A stretch of 64,000 nt of DNA. Source: Verrucomicrobium spinosum DSM 4136 = JCM 18804. GTDB lineage: Bacteria; Verrucomicrobiota; Verrucomicrobiia; Verrucomicrobiales; Verrucomicrobiaceae. Made by a program: the position numbers and the translations under genes. Positions 52,274 to 61,500 of this stretch are shown here, one piece after another. Within the stretch, counting starts at the first letter, position 1. Every line of letters begins with the position of its first letter. The stretch is taken from contig NZ_ABIZ01000001.1 of the NCBI RefSeq assembly GCF_000172155.1, positions 434,001 to 498,000 of the forward strand, read 5' to 3'. The notes under the pieces were generated by a model, which had not been told where the DNA came from, made no database searches, and saw only the letters and a program-made list of their open reading frames with translations.

Positions 52274-52924
52274 ATGAGATCAGGAACGATGAACCAACTG
52301 ACCCGGCAGTGGAGGGGTGCGTGCGCAGCCTTCACCCTGGTGGAGCTTCTCGTCGTCATATCCCTGGTGGCGCTCTTGATCGGGCTCGCCGTGCCCGCCA
52401 CCAGCGGCACGCTCAAGGCCAACCAGATCTCCATGGGCATTCAGACGGTGGTGGATGAGTTAAGCGTCGCCCGGCAGACCGCACTGGCCCACAATCGCAT
52501 CGTGGAAGTGCGCTTTTACAAGTTCAACACGCCAGAGCGCATGGCTTCCACCGAAGAAGTTGCTGCGTTGCAGACATTTCTTTTCGATGAGACGAATACC
52601 ATTGCGAAGCCGGTAGGGGAGGTCAAGCACCTCCCTCATGGGGCGGTGGTAAGTGACGACCCATCGCTCTCCAGCATCTTGAGCGCCAGCCAAGTGAAGA
52701 CCTGGACCGACGCGGACCCGAAGGTGCCGTTGATGCGTGGCATTGATGTTGCCTATACCGCCTATCGCATTCGGTTCCGCCCGGATGGCGCGACGGATCT
52801 AGGCACGGGTGAGTGGTTCCTGACCGTGCATGGCAGCAAGGACACCGGATCACCGCCGCCAAACCATGCGACCATCCAGATAGATCCCTATAACGGATCT
52901 CTCCGCCTCTACCGTCCGGGTTGA
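52274..52924 (+). CDS. Verru_Chthon cassette protein D (pseudopilin-like)
   Basis: A 216-residue type IV pilin-like protein. The class III leader ends in ACAAFTLVELLVVISLVALL: cleavage before Phe and Glu at mature position 5 are typical, followed by the hydrophobic helix. The globular part has ISMGIQTVVDELSVARQTALAHNRIVEVRFY and C-terminal IQIDPYNGSLRLY, matching my recollection of the D family. The ATG at 52274 has a GGAG site about 10 bases upstream. It is the first gene of a cassette D-B-C-A. These proteins probably assemble into a type II secretion-like pseudopilus that serves the PEP-CTERM proteins downstream (inference). Confidence 0.88.
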   Translation: MRSGTMNQLTRQWRGACAAFTLVELLVVISLVALLIGLAVPATSGTLKANQISMGIQTVVDELSVARQTALAHNRIVEVRFYKFNTPERMASTEEVAALQTFLFDETNTIAKPVGEVKHLPHGAVVSDDPSLSSILSASQVKTWTDADPKVPLMRGIDVAYTAYRIRFRPDGATDLGTGEWFLTVHGSKDTGSPPPNHATIQIDPYNGSLRLYRPG

Positions 52925-52983
52925 GGCCCCCGGCCCCCATCATTTTGTCGATTTTCCGTCGCTACTACCCGCGCGTAAATACC

Positions 52984-53550
52984 ATGCACACACAGTTGAA
53001 ATTCAATTCCTCCACGCGAGTCGGAAAGGGAGGGTTTTCGCTTGTCGAAATCACCATCGCCACCGGGATTGCGGCATTTGGGCTCATTACCTTGCTGGGC
53101 CTTCTCCCCTCGGGGATGACGACGTTCCGCGATGCCATGAACGTGACGGTTTCCTCCCAGATCGCGCAGCGGCTCATCAAGGAGGCGGTGCAGACGGACT
53201 ATGATACGCTTGTGAATGTCGCCAGCGGCACCACCCCGGCCTCAGACGTGCCCGTGATCAAGGAGCGACGTTATTTCAATGACGAGGGGGTGGAACTGCA
53301 GGCGGCGGACGCGGCCAAGGCGGTCTTTCATGCTCATATCCGGGTGATGCCGGGCACCGGCCTTCCTGCTGTGGGAGGAACGGTGGACAACACGTCCCTC
53401 GCGACGGTGACGGTGCAGGTGGCGCTCAATCCCTCCAATCGCAATCTCACGGTCATCGGGGGCAGCGGCAGCCCCCTCTCCGGCACCCTGGATCCGGCAG
53501 GGAAGGTGCCGTTTGTCACCTACACCAGCCACATCGCCAAAGTAAAATGA
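52984..53550 (+). CDS. Verru_Chthon cassette protein B (pseudopilin-like)
   Basis: A 188-residue pilin-like protein from the ATG at 52984; the upstream in-frame TTG at 52921 overlaps gene D and is disfavoured. The leader is KGGFSLVEITIATGIAAFGLITLLGLLPSG, with Phe cleavage point and Glu5. The next segments MTTFRDAMNVTVSSQIAQRLIKEAVQTDY and ERRYFNDEG fit the B family. The stop overlaps the start of gene C by four bases (ATGA-type), so translation is coupled. Probable minor pseudopilin. Confidence 0.88.
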   Translation: MHTQLKFNSSTRVGKGGFSLVEITIATGIAAFGLITLLGLLPSGMTTFRDAMNVTVSSQIAQRLIKEAVQTDYDTLVNVASGTTPASDVPVIKERRYFNDEGVELQAADAAKAVFHAHIRVMPGTGLPAVGGTVDNTSLATVTVQVALNPSNRNLTVIGGSGSPLSGTLDPAGKVPFVTYTSHIAKVK

Positions 53551-54614
53551 GCCGTCCCACGCCCATCCCCCCACGCGCGAGGCGGGGCTTCACCCTGGTG
53601 GAGTTGCTGCTTTCCATGACGGTGCTTTCCATCCTCCTGCTGGTCATCGTGCAGGTGACCAGCCAGACGAGCAATGTCTGGAGGAGCACCACGGCCAAGG
53701 CGGACCAGTTCCGGGAAGCGCGAGATGCCTTCGAGGCCATCACGCGCAATCTCTCCCAGGCCACGCTGAACACCTACTATGACTACTTCAACTCTGCTGG
53801 CCAGCGCCGTACCCAGGCGAATGCTGCCACCTTCATTCCGGCAAAGTACGGGCGCTACTCGGAGCTTAAGTTTCAGGTGGGTGCCACCAGCACCCTGTTG
53901 GGCACCAGTGCAGATCGTCAGCCCGGACATGCCATCTTCTTCCAGGCCCCGCTGGGCTTTTCGGATGATGTCACCAACACCTCCCTGAACAGCCTGCTGA
54001 ACACGTGGGGTTACTTTGTGGACTTCCGCCCGGATACGGACCGCCCCGATTTTGTACCGGGGAGCACACGCTACCGCTTCCGCCTGGTGGAGTACATGCA
54101 GCCCACGGAGCAGCTCAAAATTTTTGACGATCCCGCGAAGTGGCTGGATGACGCGAAGGTGGCCAACAGCCCGCGCACCCACGTGCTGGCCAGCAACATC
54201 ATTGCGCTCTTCATCCTGCCGAAGCTGCCCGCCAAAGGCCCGGCCAATGACCCCACGGTGGACCCGACGGGGGCGAAGCTGGCTCCAGATTACAAGTACG
54301 ACTCCACCACCACGGGCAGTGCCGCTGCGAATGGGGCGGAATACAACAGCCTGAACCAGCTCCCGCCTCTGGTGGAGGTGACGATGGTGGCCATCGATGA
54401 GGCCTCCGCCGTGAAGCTGGAGCGCCAGTACGGCAACTCCCCGCCGAACTTTGGCCTCGCCACCATGTTCAAAGATGCCAGCCCTGCGAAGCGGGAGCAG
54501 GACCTGGAGGCCCTCTCCGGCTACCTCACCGCGCACGGCATCAGCTTCCGCGTCTTCAGTACGGAGGTGAGCCTCCGGGGGGCGAAGTGGAGCCGTGAAC
54601 AGACGGCCAACTGA
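53547..54614 (+). CDS. Verru_Chthon cassette protein C (pseudopilin-like)
   Basis: A 355-residue protein with leader RRGFTLVELLLSMTVLSILLLVIVQVT (cleavage at Gly-Phe, Glu5), then NVWRSTTAKADQFREARDAFEAITRNLSQATLNTYYDY, characteristic of the C family and reminiscent of GspJ-like minor pseudopilins. The large beta-rich globular domain ends with EVSLRGAKWSREQ. It overlaps gene B by four bases. The ORF of gene A starts about 115 bases downstream at its real ATG. All four cassette proteins should sit in the inner membrane with exported domains. Confidence 0.88.
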   Translation: MSRPTPIPPRARRGFTLVELLLSMTVLSILLLVIVQVTSQTSNVWRSTTAKADQFREARDAFEAITRNLSQATLNTYYDYFNSAGQRRTQANAATFIPAKYGRYSELKFQVGATSTLLGTSADRQPGHAIFFQAPLGFSDDVTNTSLNSLLNTWGYFVDFRPDTDRPDFVPGSTRYRFRLVEYMQPTEQLKIFDDPAKWLDDAKVANSPRTHVLASNIIALFILPKLPAKGPANDPTVDPTGAKLAPDYKYDSTTTGSAAANGAEYNSLNQLPPLVEVTMVAIDEASAVKLERQYGNSPPNFGLATMFKDASPAKREQDLEALSGYLTAHGISFRVFSTEVSLRGAKWSREQTAN

Positions 54615-54729
54615 CCCGCCCTGGCACATCTGTGTCGCACGGGGGCAACGCGACCCCGCCTCCCACGCCTTTCCTAGAACTCCGCCCCATTTTTCCCAGC
54701 CACCTGCCCAGCCGGCACCTTTGCAGCCC

Positions 54730-57700
54730 ATGAAGTCTTCAAAATCCCCCTCCTCCCCATCACCCTCCCGGCGCACGGGTGCAGGAACCAACCGCGGTGT
54801 GGCTCTGATCGTGGTCCTGAGCTGCCTGGTGCTTGTCTGCGGCCTGGTGCTCTCCTTCTTCCTGAGCATCTCCACCGAGACCAAGGCCTCCAAGCTGGCT
54901 GACAGCGGCGGGCGCAGCCGGGACCTGACTGATACGGTGACGAACCTGGTGATGGCGCAGATCCGTGCGGCCACCACGCAGGGCTCTGAGGTGGCGTGGG
55001 CCTCCCAGCCGGGGATGATCCGCACCTATGCTGACAACGCTGGCACGGGCGCGGGCCGCTTCCCGCGAGCCAACTACAAGCTCTACTCCGCGAAGAACAT
55101 GGTGTGGAAGGCCGGGGCAGGTGCATTCGACTTCACTGAGGATCTGGAGACCAACTGGTCCACCAACCCGAACCATTTCACGGATCTGAATCTCCCGGTG
55201 AGGGACCTTCAGGACGTGGACCAGTATCCGATTGTTGATCCTCGATCCCTGGAGCTTCCGGCGAACCAGCGTCCGCAGGGGTTTGACATCGTGAATGCTC
55301 CACTGAGCACCACCACACCCACCGGGGCCACCATCAACAAGGCACCCATGCCGGTACGCTGGCTGTATGTGCTGCGTGATGGGCAGCTCACCGCGCCCAC
55401 GGGCGGCGACGGCAACACGGCGACATGGACGGGCGCCAATGCCCCCACAGCGGAAAACCCGATCGCCGGGCGTATCGCCTTCTGGACGGATGACGACACC
55501 AACAAGATCAACATCAACACCGCCGCCGGAGATGTGTGGACGCCCAGCAACGCCACAGCCTACGCCGCTCCGGAGGCCGGTTCGTACTGGGCACCGCCGC
55601 ATGTGAACACCGCCTTTGACAAGCAGGCACTGGCCAACTTCCAGCCGGCGCAGGGGGAGTTCCAGCGCTACCCCGGGCATCCGGCCACCACCTACCTTTC
55701 CGCCGTTCTCCCCACGCTCACGAGGGACCAGATCGGCCTCATCGCCACCCGCATTCAGACGGGCGGCTCCAAAGGGGGCACGGCCGTTGCGGGCGGCACC
55801 ACGGGCAAGGAGTTCGTTACTCCAGACTCGGACCGCCTCTACGCCTCCATTGATGAGCTGGCCTACGATCCCACCCGGACTGTCCAGGGGGCGATCGACA
55901 AGGCGACGCTGGAGCGCAGCCGCTTCTTCCTCACGGCGCAGAGCCGCGCGCCGGAGACGAACCTCTTCAACCAGCCGCGCGTGGCCATGTGGCCTGTGCA
56001 CAAGGACACCTCCTCCACCTACCGTACCGCCTTCGACAAGCTCATCGCCTTCTGCAGTCGGGTGGGTTCAGGGTATGACTACTACTTCAGCCGCGCCAGC
56101 TCCACCAGCCCCACGCTGGACTACGAAGGCGCGAGCCCCAGCGACGCGGGCCCAAAGCGCAACCGCGAGCTCTACGCGTATCTGCAGAACCTTACCGGGC
56201 GGCCCATTCCGGGTTTTGGAGGCAACTTCCTCGCCAAGTATCCCCTGCCCGCCGGGGCCGATCCCTCGACGGGGGCCTCGGACCGCGACCAGATCCTGAC
56301 GGAGATCTTTGACTATGTGCGCAGCACGAACCTGCATGACGACCTCCTGAAAGAAGCTGGCGGCACGCCCTTCACCCCCGCGCAGGGGACCAAGGGCCAC
56401 GGCCAGGTGGCCCCCATCCACATCGGCAACACGCAGGGCTTCGGCCGTTTCTACACCATCTCTGAGGCGGGCCTTGCCTTCATCTGCACGGCGGATGGGA
56501 AGGTGGCGGAGAGCAACACGTCTGCGAACAAGACGCTGCCCCCCAGCACCACGCTCTCGAGCACGGAGAAGCAGGTGGAGGCCATGCTCATGCTGGAGCT
56601 CTTCTCCCCTGGACGTGGCTCTGTGGGGATCCACCCGGACATGCGCATCAAGGTCACCGGGCTGGAGTCCATGCGGCTTAACGGCAAGGTCATGGGCTTC
56701 CCTGCGGAAGGCGTGATCGCGCTGAATACGGCGGGTTCCTCCCTCTACCATGGCCGCTCCTGGGGCGGCACCGGGGGCTTCCGCCTGCCCCTGTATAACG
56801 GCACGAACCGCCGTGTGCCCGCCCGCGGGCACGTGCCCAAAGATAACGGGCTCGACGCCACCAACACCTACCCCTTCGTGAGCCAGCCCATCACCGTCTC
56901 CGCTGCCACGGACACGCCCACCATGGTCTTCAGTGGCGGTACGAATGTGGTGGTGGAGCTGCACTCCGGCACGAGTGGTCCGCTCGATGACACCACGCGC
57001 ATGCAGACCATCCGGTTGCGCTTTTACACCTCCTCCAGCATGCCGGTGCCCAAGCTGGTCACCACTGGCACGCCGGAGGCGCCCAACAGCAGCGCCGGCA
57101 CCACCAGCGCCCCGGCCACAGACATGCGCAACTGGTGGAGCTTCTCTTCGGACGGCGCGGTGACCGGCTATCCCGGGCGGCTCAGTGCCATCAACCGGAA
57201 CCCGGGCAGCAGCACCACCGTGCCGTACTCCGGCAGCGTCTTCCGCACGGAGGACGTGGTGCGCACCCTCCTGCCCCTGCACAGTGATTTCCGCCTCGTC
57301 GCGGCGCAGAATGATGTGCCCAACTACATCTTTGAGCAGCATCCGAAGTACAACACGTCGGGAGTGGCCCTGGCCCACGCCTTCACGGAGACGATCGGGG
57401 CCAGCTACATCCAGGGCGGAGACGTCGCTGGCAAATTCCTGGCTGGTGCCTCCTATGCCTCCAATGTGGCTCCGGATGTGCCCTCCAGCGACACGGCTCT
57501 GACGGCCACGACGGCGGCCACGGCCACCGGCGACTGGGACACGGGCATCGCCACCTACACGGACGGCCCCTACATCAACAAGCCGGATGAAGGAAACAAC
57601 GCCAGGAAAAACGTGGACGGCTCCGCCGGCGCGGTGCCGTACTATGACCGCAACGAGCAGGCCGCCGCCCTCGGGCCCACCTTCTTCTCCCCCAACCGCC

Positions 57701-58539
57701 AGATCCCCTCCCCGGTGATGTTTGGCTCCCTTCCCACCGGCGTGAAGGCGAACGTGCCCTGGCAGACGCTCCTCTTCCGCCCACACACGGGAGCCGGTGC
57801 CGCGCACAAAGGGGCGGACTCCCCGGCGGACCACCTGCTGCTGGATCTCTTCTGGATGCCCATTGTGGAGCCCTACGCCATCAGTGAGCCCTTCTCCACC
57901 GCGGGCAAGATTGCCATGAACTGGCAGCTCATGCCCTTCACCTACATCGAGCGCACCACCGGCCTGCACGCCCTCTTCCGCAGTGAGCGGGTGGTGGCCA
58001 TCCCCAAGGCGGATGCGAACAAGTACAAGGGCAGCGCTCCCAACACGTACCGCTACGCCATCGATGCGGAGGAGACGCTCAAGCAGTTCCGCGAGCGCTT
58101 CGACACGCAGAAGGACCTCTTCCGCTCCGCCAGTGAGCTGTGCGGTCTTTACCTCGTACCCGAGGGGCAGACGCTGGCGGGCATGTCGGCCTTTTGGACG
58201 ACAAACAGCCTCACGGGGGACAACCTGAAGGAGCGCCCCTACGCCACCCTCTACCCGCGCCTCACCACCAAGTCCAACACCTACACCGTGCACTACAAGG
58301 TGCAGGTGCTGCGCCAGGCCTCCCGGAGCCGCGGCAATGATGCCGATGCCTGGGCCAGCTGGGATGACACGAAGGATGAGGTGCTCTCCGAGGCCCGCGG
58401 CTCCTCCACCATCGAGCGGTACGTGGACCCTGCTGACCCGAACCTGCCGGACTACGCCACGCTGCCCAGCAGTTCCACGGACTCGCTGGACCGCTACTAC
58501 CGCTTCCGCGTGATCAACACCAAGAAATTCGCCCCCTGA
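54730..58539 (+). CDS. Verru_Chthon cassette protein A (very large)
   Basis: A 1269-residue protein from the ATG at 54730. Near the N-terminus, GVALIVVLSCLVLVCGLVLSFFLS is a single membrane-spanning segment in pilin-like or GspK-like context. The rest is a large exported domain rich in Thr, Ser, Gly, Asn and Pro, with DDDTNKININTAAGDVWTPS near residue 255, a phrase also typical of GspK-like proteins. Size and position (after C) match the A family. It is followed after 11 bases by the PEP-CTERM beta-repeat gene. Probably the largest component of the pseudopilus-like complex. Confidence 0.86.
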   Translation: MKSSKSPSSPSPSRRTGAGTNRGVALIVVLSCLVLVCGLVLSFFLSISTETKASKLADSGGRSRDLTDTVTNLVMAQIRAATTQGSEVAWASQPGMIRTYADNAGTGAGRFPRANYKLYSAKNMVWKAGAGAFDFTEDLETNWSTNPNHFTDLNLPVRDLQDVDQYPIVDPRSLELPANQRPQGFDIVNAPLSTTTPTGATINKAPMPVRWLYVLRDGQLTAPTGGDGNTATWTGANAPTAENPIAGRIAFWTDDDTNKININTAAGDVWTPSNATAYAAPEAGSYWAPPHVNTAFDKQALANFQPAQGEFQRYPGHPATTYLSAVLPTLTRDQIGLIATRIQTGGSKGGTAVAGGTTGKEFVTPDSDRLYASIDELAYDPTRTVQGAIDKATLERSRFFLTAQSRAPETNLFNQPRVAMWPVHKDTSSTYRTAFDKLIAFCSRVGSGYDYYFSRASSTSPTLDYEGASPSDAGPKRNRELYAYLQNLTGRPIPGFGGNFLAKYPLPAGADPSTGASDRDQILTEIFDYVRSTNLHDDLLKEAGGTPFTPAQGTKGHGQVAPIHIGNTQGFGRFYTISEAGLAFICTADGKVAESNTSANKTLPPSTTLSSTEKQVEAMLMLELFSPGRGSVGIHPDMRIKVTGLESMRLNGKVMGFPAEGVIALNTAGSSLYHGRSWGGTGGFRLPLYNGTNRRVPARGHVPKDNGLDATNTYPFVSQPITVSAATDTPTMVFSGGTNVVVELHSGTSGPLDDTTRMQTIRLRFYTSSSMPVPKLVTTGTPEAPNSSAGTTSAPATDMRNWWSFSSDGAVTGYPGRLSAINRNPGSSTTVPYSGSVFRTEDVVRTLLPLHSDFRLVAAQNDVPNYIFEQHPKYNTSGVALAHAFTETIGASYIQGGDVAGKFLAGASYASNVAPDVPSSDTALTATTAATATGDWDTGIATYTDGPYINKPDEGNNARKNVDGSAGAVPYYDRNEQAAALGPTFFSPNRQIPSPVMFGSLPTGVKANVPWQTLLFRPHTGAGAAHKGADSPADHLLLDLFWMPIVEPYAISEPFSTAGKIAMNWQLMPFTYIERTTGLHALFRSERVVAIPKADANKYKGSAPNTYRYAIDAEETLKQFRERFDTQKDLFRSASELCGLYLVPEGQTLAGMSAFWTTNSLTGDNLKERPYATLYPRLTTKSNTYTVHYKVQVLRQASRSRGNDADAWASWDDTKDEVLSEARGSSTIERYVDPADPNLPDYATLPSSSTDSLDRYYRFRVINTKKFAP

Positions 58540-58550
58540 TTCCTCCTGAC

Positions 58551-61500
58551 ATGTCTTTGCGTCGTTATTTCATGAAAATGGGCCGCCCTTGTCTGCGAGG
58601 GGTGCTGGGCCTCGTCGCACTGGTGTTTGGCCCGTCGGTAGTGTCCGGGCAGTCCTACAGCCCCGGCCAATGGCTGGGGGATGTCGGCGGCATCCGGAAC
58701 TGGAGCGATGCCAGCAATTGGGAGGGCGGTATCATAGGGGGTGGAGTTGGCACCACAAATGATACGGGGGACATCCAGTTTTATGAGGCGGGCGAGCCCG
58801 TGATCGTGAATGTGGACGCAGGAAGAAATGTCTTGGACCTGCTCTTCTTCAGCGGCTCCTACACCATCGGGGCTGGAGGAGCCAATGCTGGGGAGGCACT
58901 GCATCTCAGTTCGGGTGGGCAGATCGGCATGGGCTCTCAAACGGGATCTGCACTCGGGTCAGTTATTGTGAATGCACCCCTGGTGCTGCATGCGCCTACG
59001 GGTAGCACCAACGGTGAATACACGTTCACCAACAGCGCTATCAGTGGTATCACTGCGACCACTCCCCGACTGATCATTGCAGGGGATGTCAGTGCAGGCA
59101 CGACAACGGGCAAATATACTCTAACGCTTGCGGGAAGCACGGGGTCAAGAAACAGCGATCAAAACACCGCCAACTGGATCAGCGGGGTGATTTCTGACGG
59201 AGGCACCGCGCCCACGCTCGAGGGAGGGGGGCAAGGTCTGGCCGTCCGGATTGCCACCAGCAGCCCCACCGCTGGGGCCTGGTACTTGAGCGGCGCGAAC
59301 ACCTACACCGGTGGAACGGAGTTGGTCAGCGGCACGCTCTTCATCAACAGCCTCGCCAACTACGGGCAGGCCAGCTCGTTGGGCAGTGACGGGGCCATCA
59401 CCCTGGGGAACGGCACCTTCCTCATGTATGTGGGTGCCGCCGCCAGTACGAACCGTGCCTTCGTCAGCAATGGCAACAGTTGGTTCAACAACGGCACCGG
59501 AGCCATCACACTCTCGGCAGATGGCAGCCTGGTCACGAACGGGCTCACCTTCCGTGGAGGTGGTAATTTCATTGTGGATGCGCTGGTCACGGGTACAGGC
59601 GGCCTGAATCGCACTGATGCGGGCACGGTCTTCCTGAGCAATGCCAACAACAGCTTCGCCGGAAACATCAGCATCTCGGTGGGGGCGTTCAGCACGAATG
59701 ACATCGACCTCATTGGGGAGAACTCCGCCATCGGCAAAGGCAGCCAGATCGCGCTGGGTCAGTCCAACGGTGGTCCGACCACGGGCAACAACATCGGGAA
59801 ATTCATCTTCACGGGCGCGAATGGCGGCTATACGAACCGCACCATCCGGATCAACAACGGGGTGAGCGGCACTACCGCGGTGGGCGGCGGCATCATTGAA
59901 AACACAGTGGTGGGCAAGCTGCTGGAGATCAGCGGGGATGTCTCTACCGCCAGTGCGAGCACAGCCTCCACGCTGGAGCTCACGGGCGCGGGCAATGGCA
60001 AGCTCAGCGGAAACATCACCGGCACGCCGCTGCTCACGCTCAGCAAGAGCGGCGCGGGCACGTGGGAGATTTCAGGAACCAACACCCACAGCGGTCAGAC
60101 ACAGATCTCGGCAGGCACGCTGCTCGTCTCCAGCCTCACGGGCACCGGCACCGGCAGCGTCATCACCAGCGGTACGGGCAGGCTGGGCGGCACGGGCGCC
60201 GTCTCCGGTGCAGCGGGCGGCTTCATTACCATCGCCAGCGGCACCCAGCTCATGGTGGGGAACACCCACGGCATCCTGGCGGGTGCGCAGGATGCGAACG
60301 GATACACCGGGGCGGCCTCCCAGTTCGCCCTGGGGGGAAGTACGAATGTGGCCATCACCCTCGGCGGTACGCTTCAGTTTGATCTCTTCGGCGCTTCGGA
60401 TGGCGTGACCCTGGGGTCGGCAGACAAGCTGGTGGTTTCCACGACCGCCACCACCCTGGCGCTGGGCGGTGTGGTGTCGGTGGCGGACAGCACCGGCGCG
60501 GCCAACTGGCGCACGACCGGCACCGGGGCCTGGACCGCGGGCATCTGGCAGCTCTTTGACTGGAGCGGTGCCAGTGCGGCGACAAAGACGGGTGCATTTA
60601 CCTATAACCTCTCCACCAGCCGCCTGGCCCTGGGCTACACCTGGGACACGACCCAGCTCACCACCACGGGTGTGCTCTCCATACGTGAGCAGTCGGGGAG
60701 CGAAGTGCACATCTGGACAGGCGCCAACAGCGCCTCCTGGGCAGATGCGGGCAACTGGACGGCAGGCTCCGTGCCCGGCGCTTCGAATGACGTGATCTTC
60801 GATGGGGCCGCGCCTACCACCACGACGCACGCTGGTGACCGTACGGTGCGGAACATCCTCTTCAAAGGTGCAGCAGACTATACGATCACCAATACCAGTG
60901 GGGGGGGCGTTCTCTATCTCGCAGGGGATGCGACCAACGGCGGTACCATCGAGTCCCGCGGCGGCACGCAGATCTTCAACACCAACGTGCGCGTGGGCGT
61001 GAGCAGCTCCAACGTGTACATCATCAACAACGGGACGGCGATGAACTTCAACAGCTCCATCACCGCGAATGACTGGAGCGGCACGCCGACGAACAAAACG
61101 ATCTACTTCAGTGGTTCAGGTAATACCTATGCGAACTTGATTGACCGCCGTCACGGCACGTATGACGTTTCCCTGGTCAAAAACGGCACCGGGACGCTCA
61201 CCATCAACGGCTCCAACCCCACGGACTCGGTGGGGAGCACGCAGGGCACCTTCACCGGCACCACCACCATCAATGAGGGCAAGATCCGCATCAACCAGGA
61301 ACGGGCGCTGGGGGGCAACCCAGCCGCGTACAATGCCGGCCACCTGACGCTGAACGGCGGCGTGCTGGGCGCGTTTGCCAGCTTCGCCATTGACGATGCG
61401 AACCGGGGCATCACTCTGGGTGAGAACGGCGGCGGCTTCGATGTCGAGGGCTCCTTCAACCTGACCATTGCCAACCAAATTGTCGGTACCGGTGGTCTGC

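Noticed and set aside
56068-58293. 741-residue minus-strand open frame
   Set aside because: Antisense to the large Verru_Chthon A gene; composition is that of a shadow frame.
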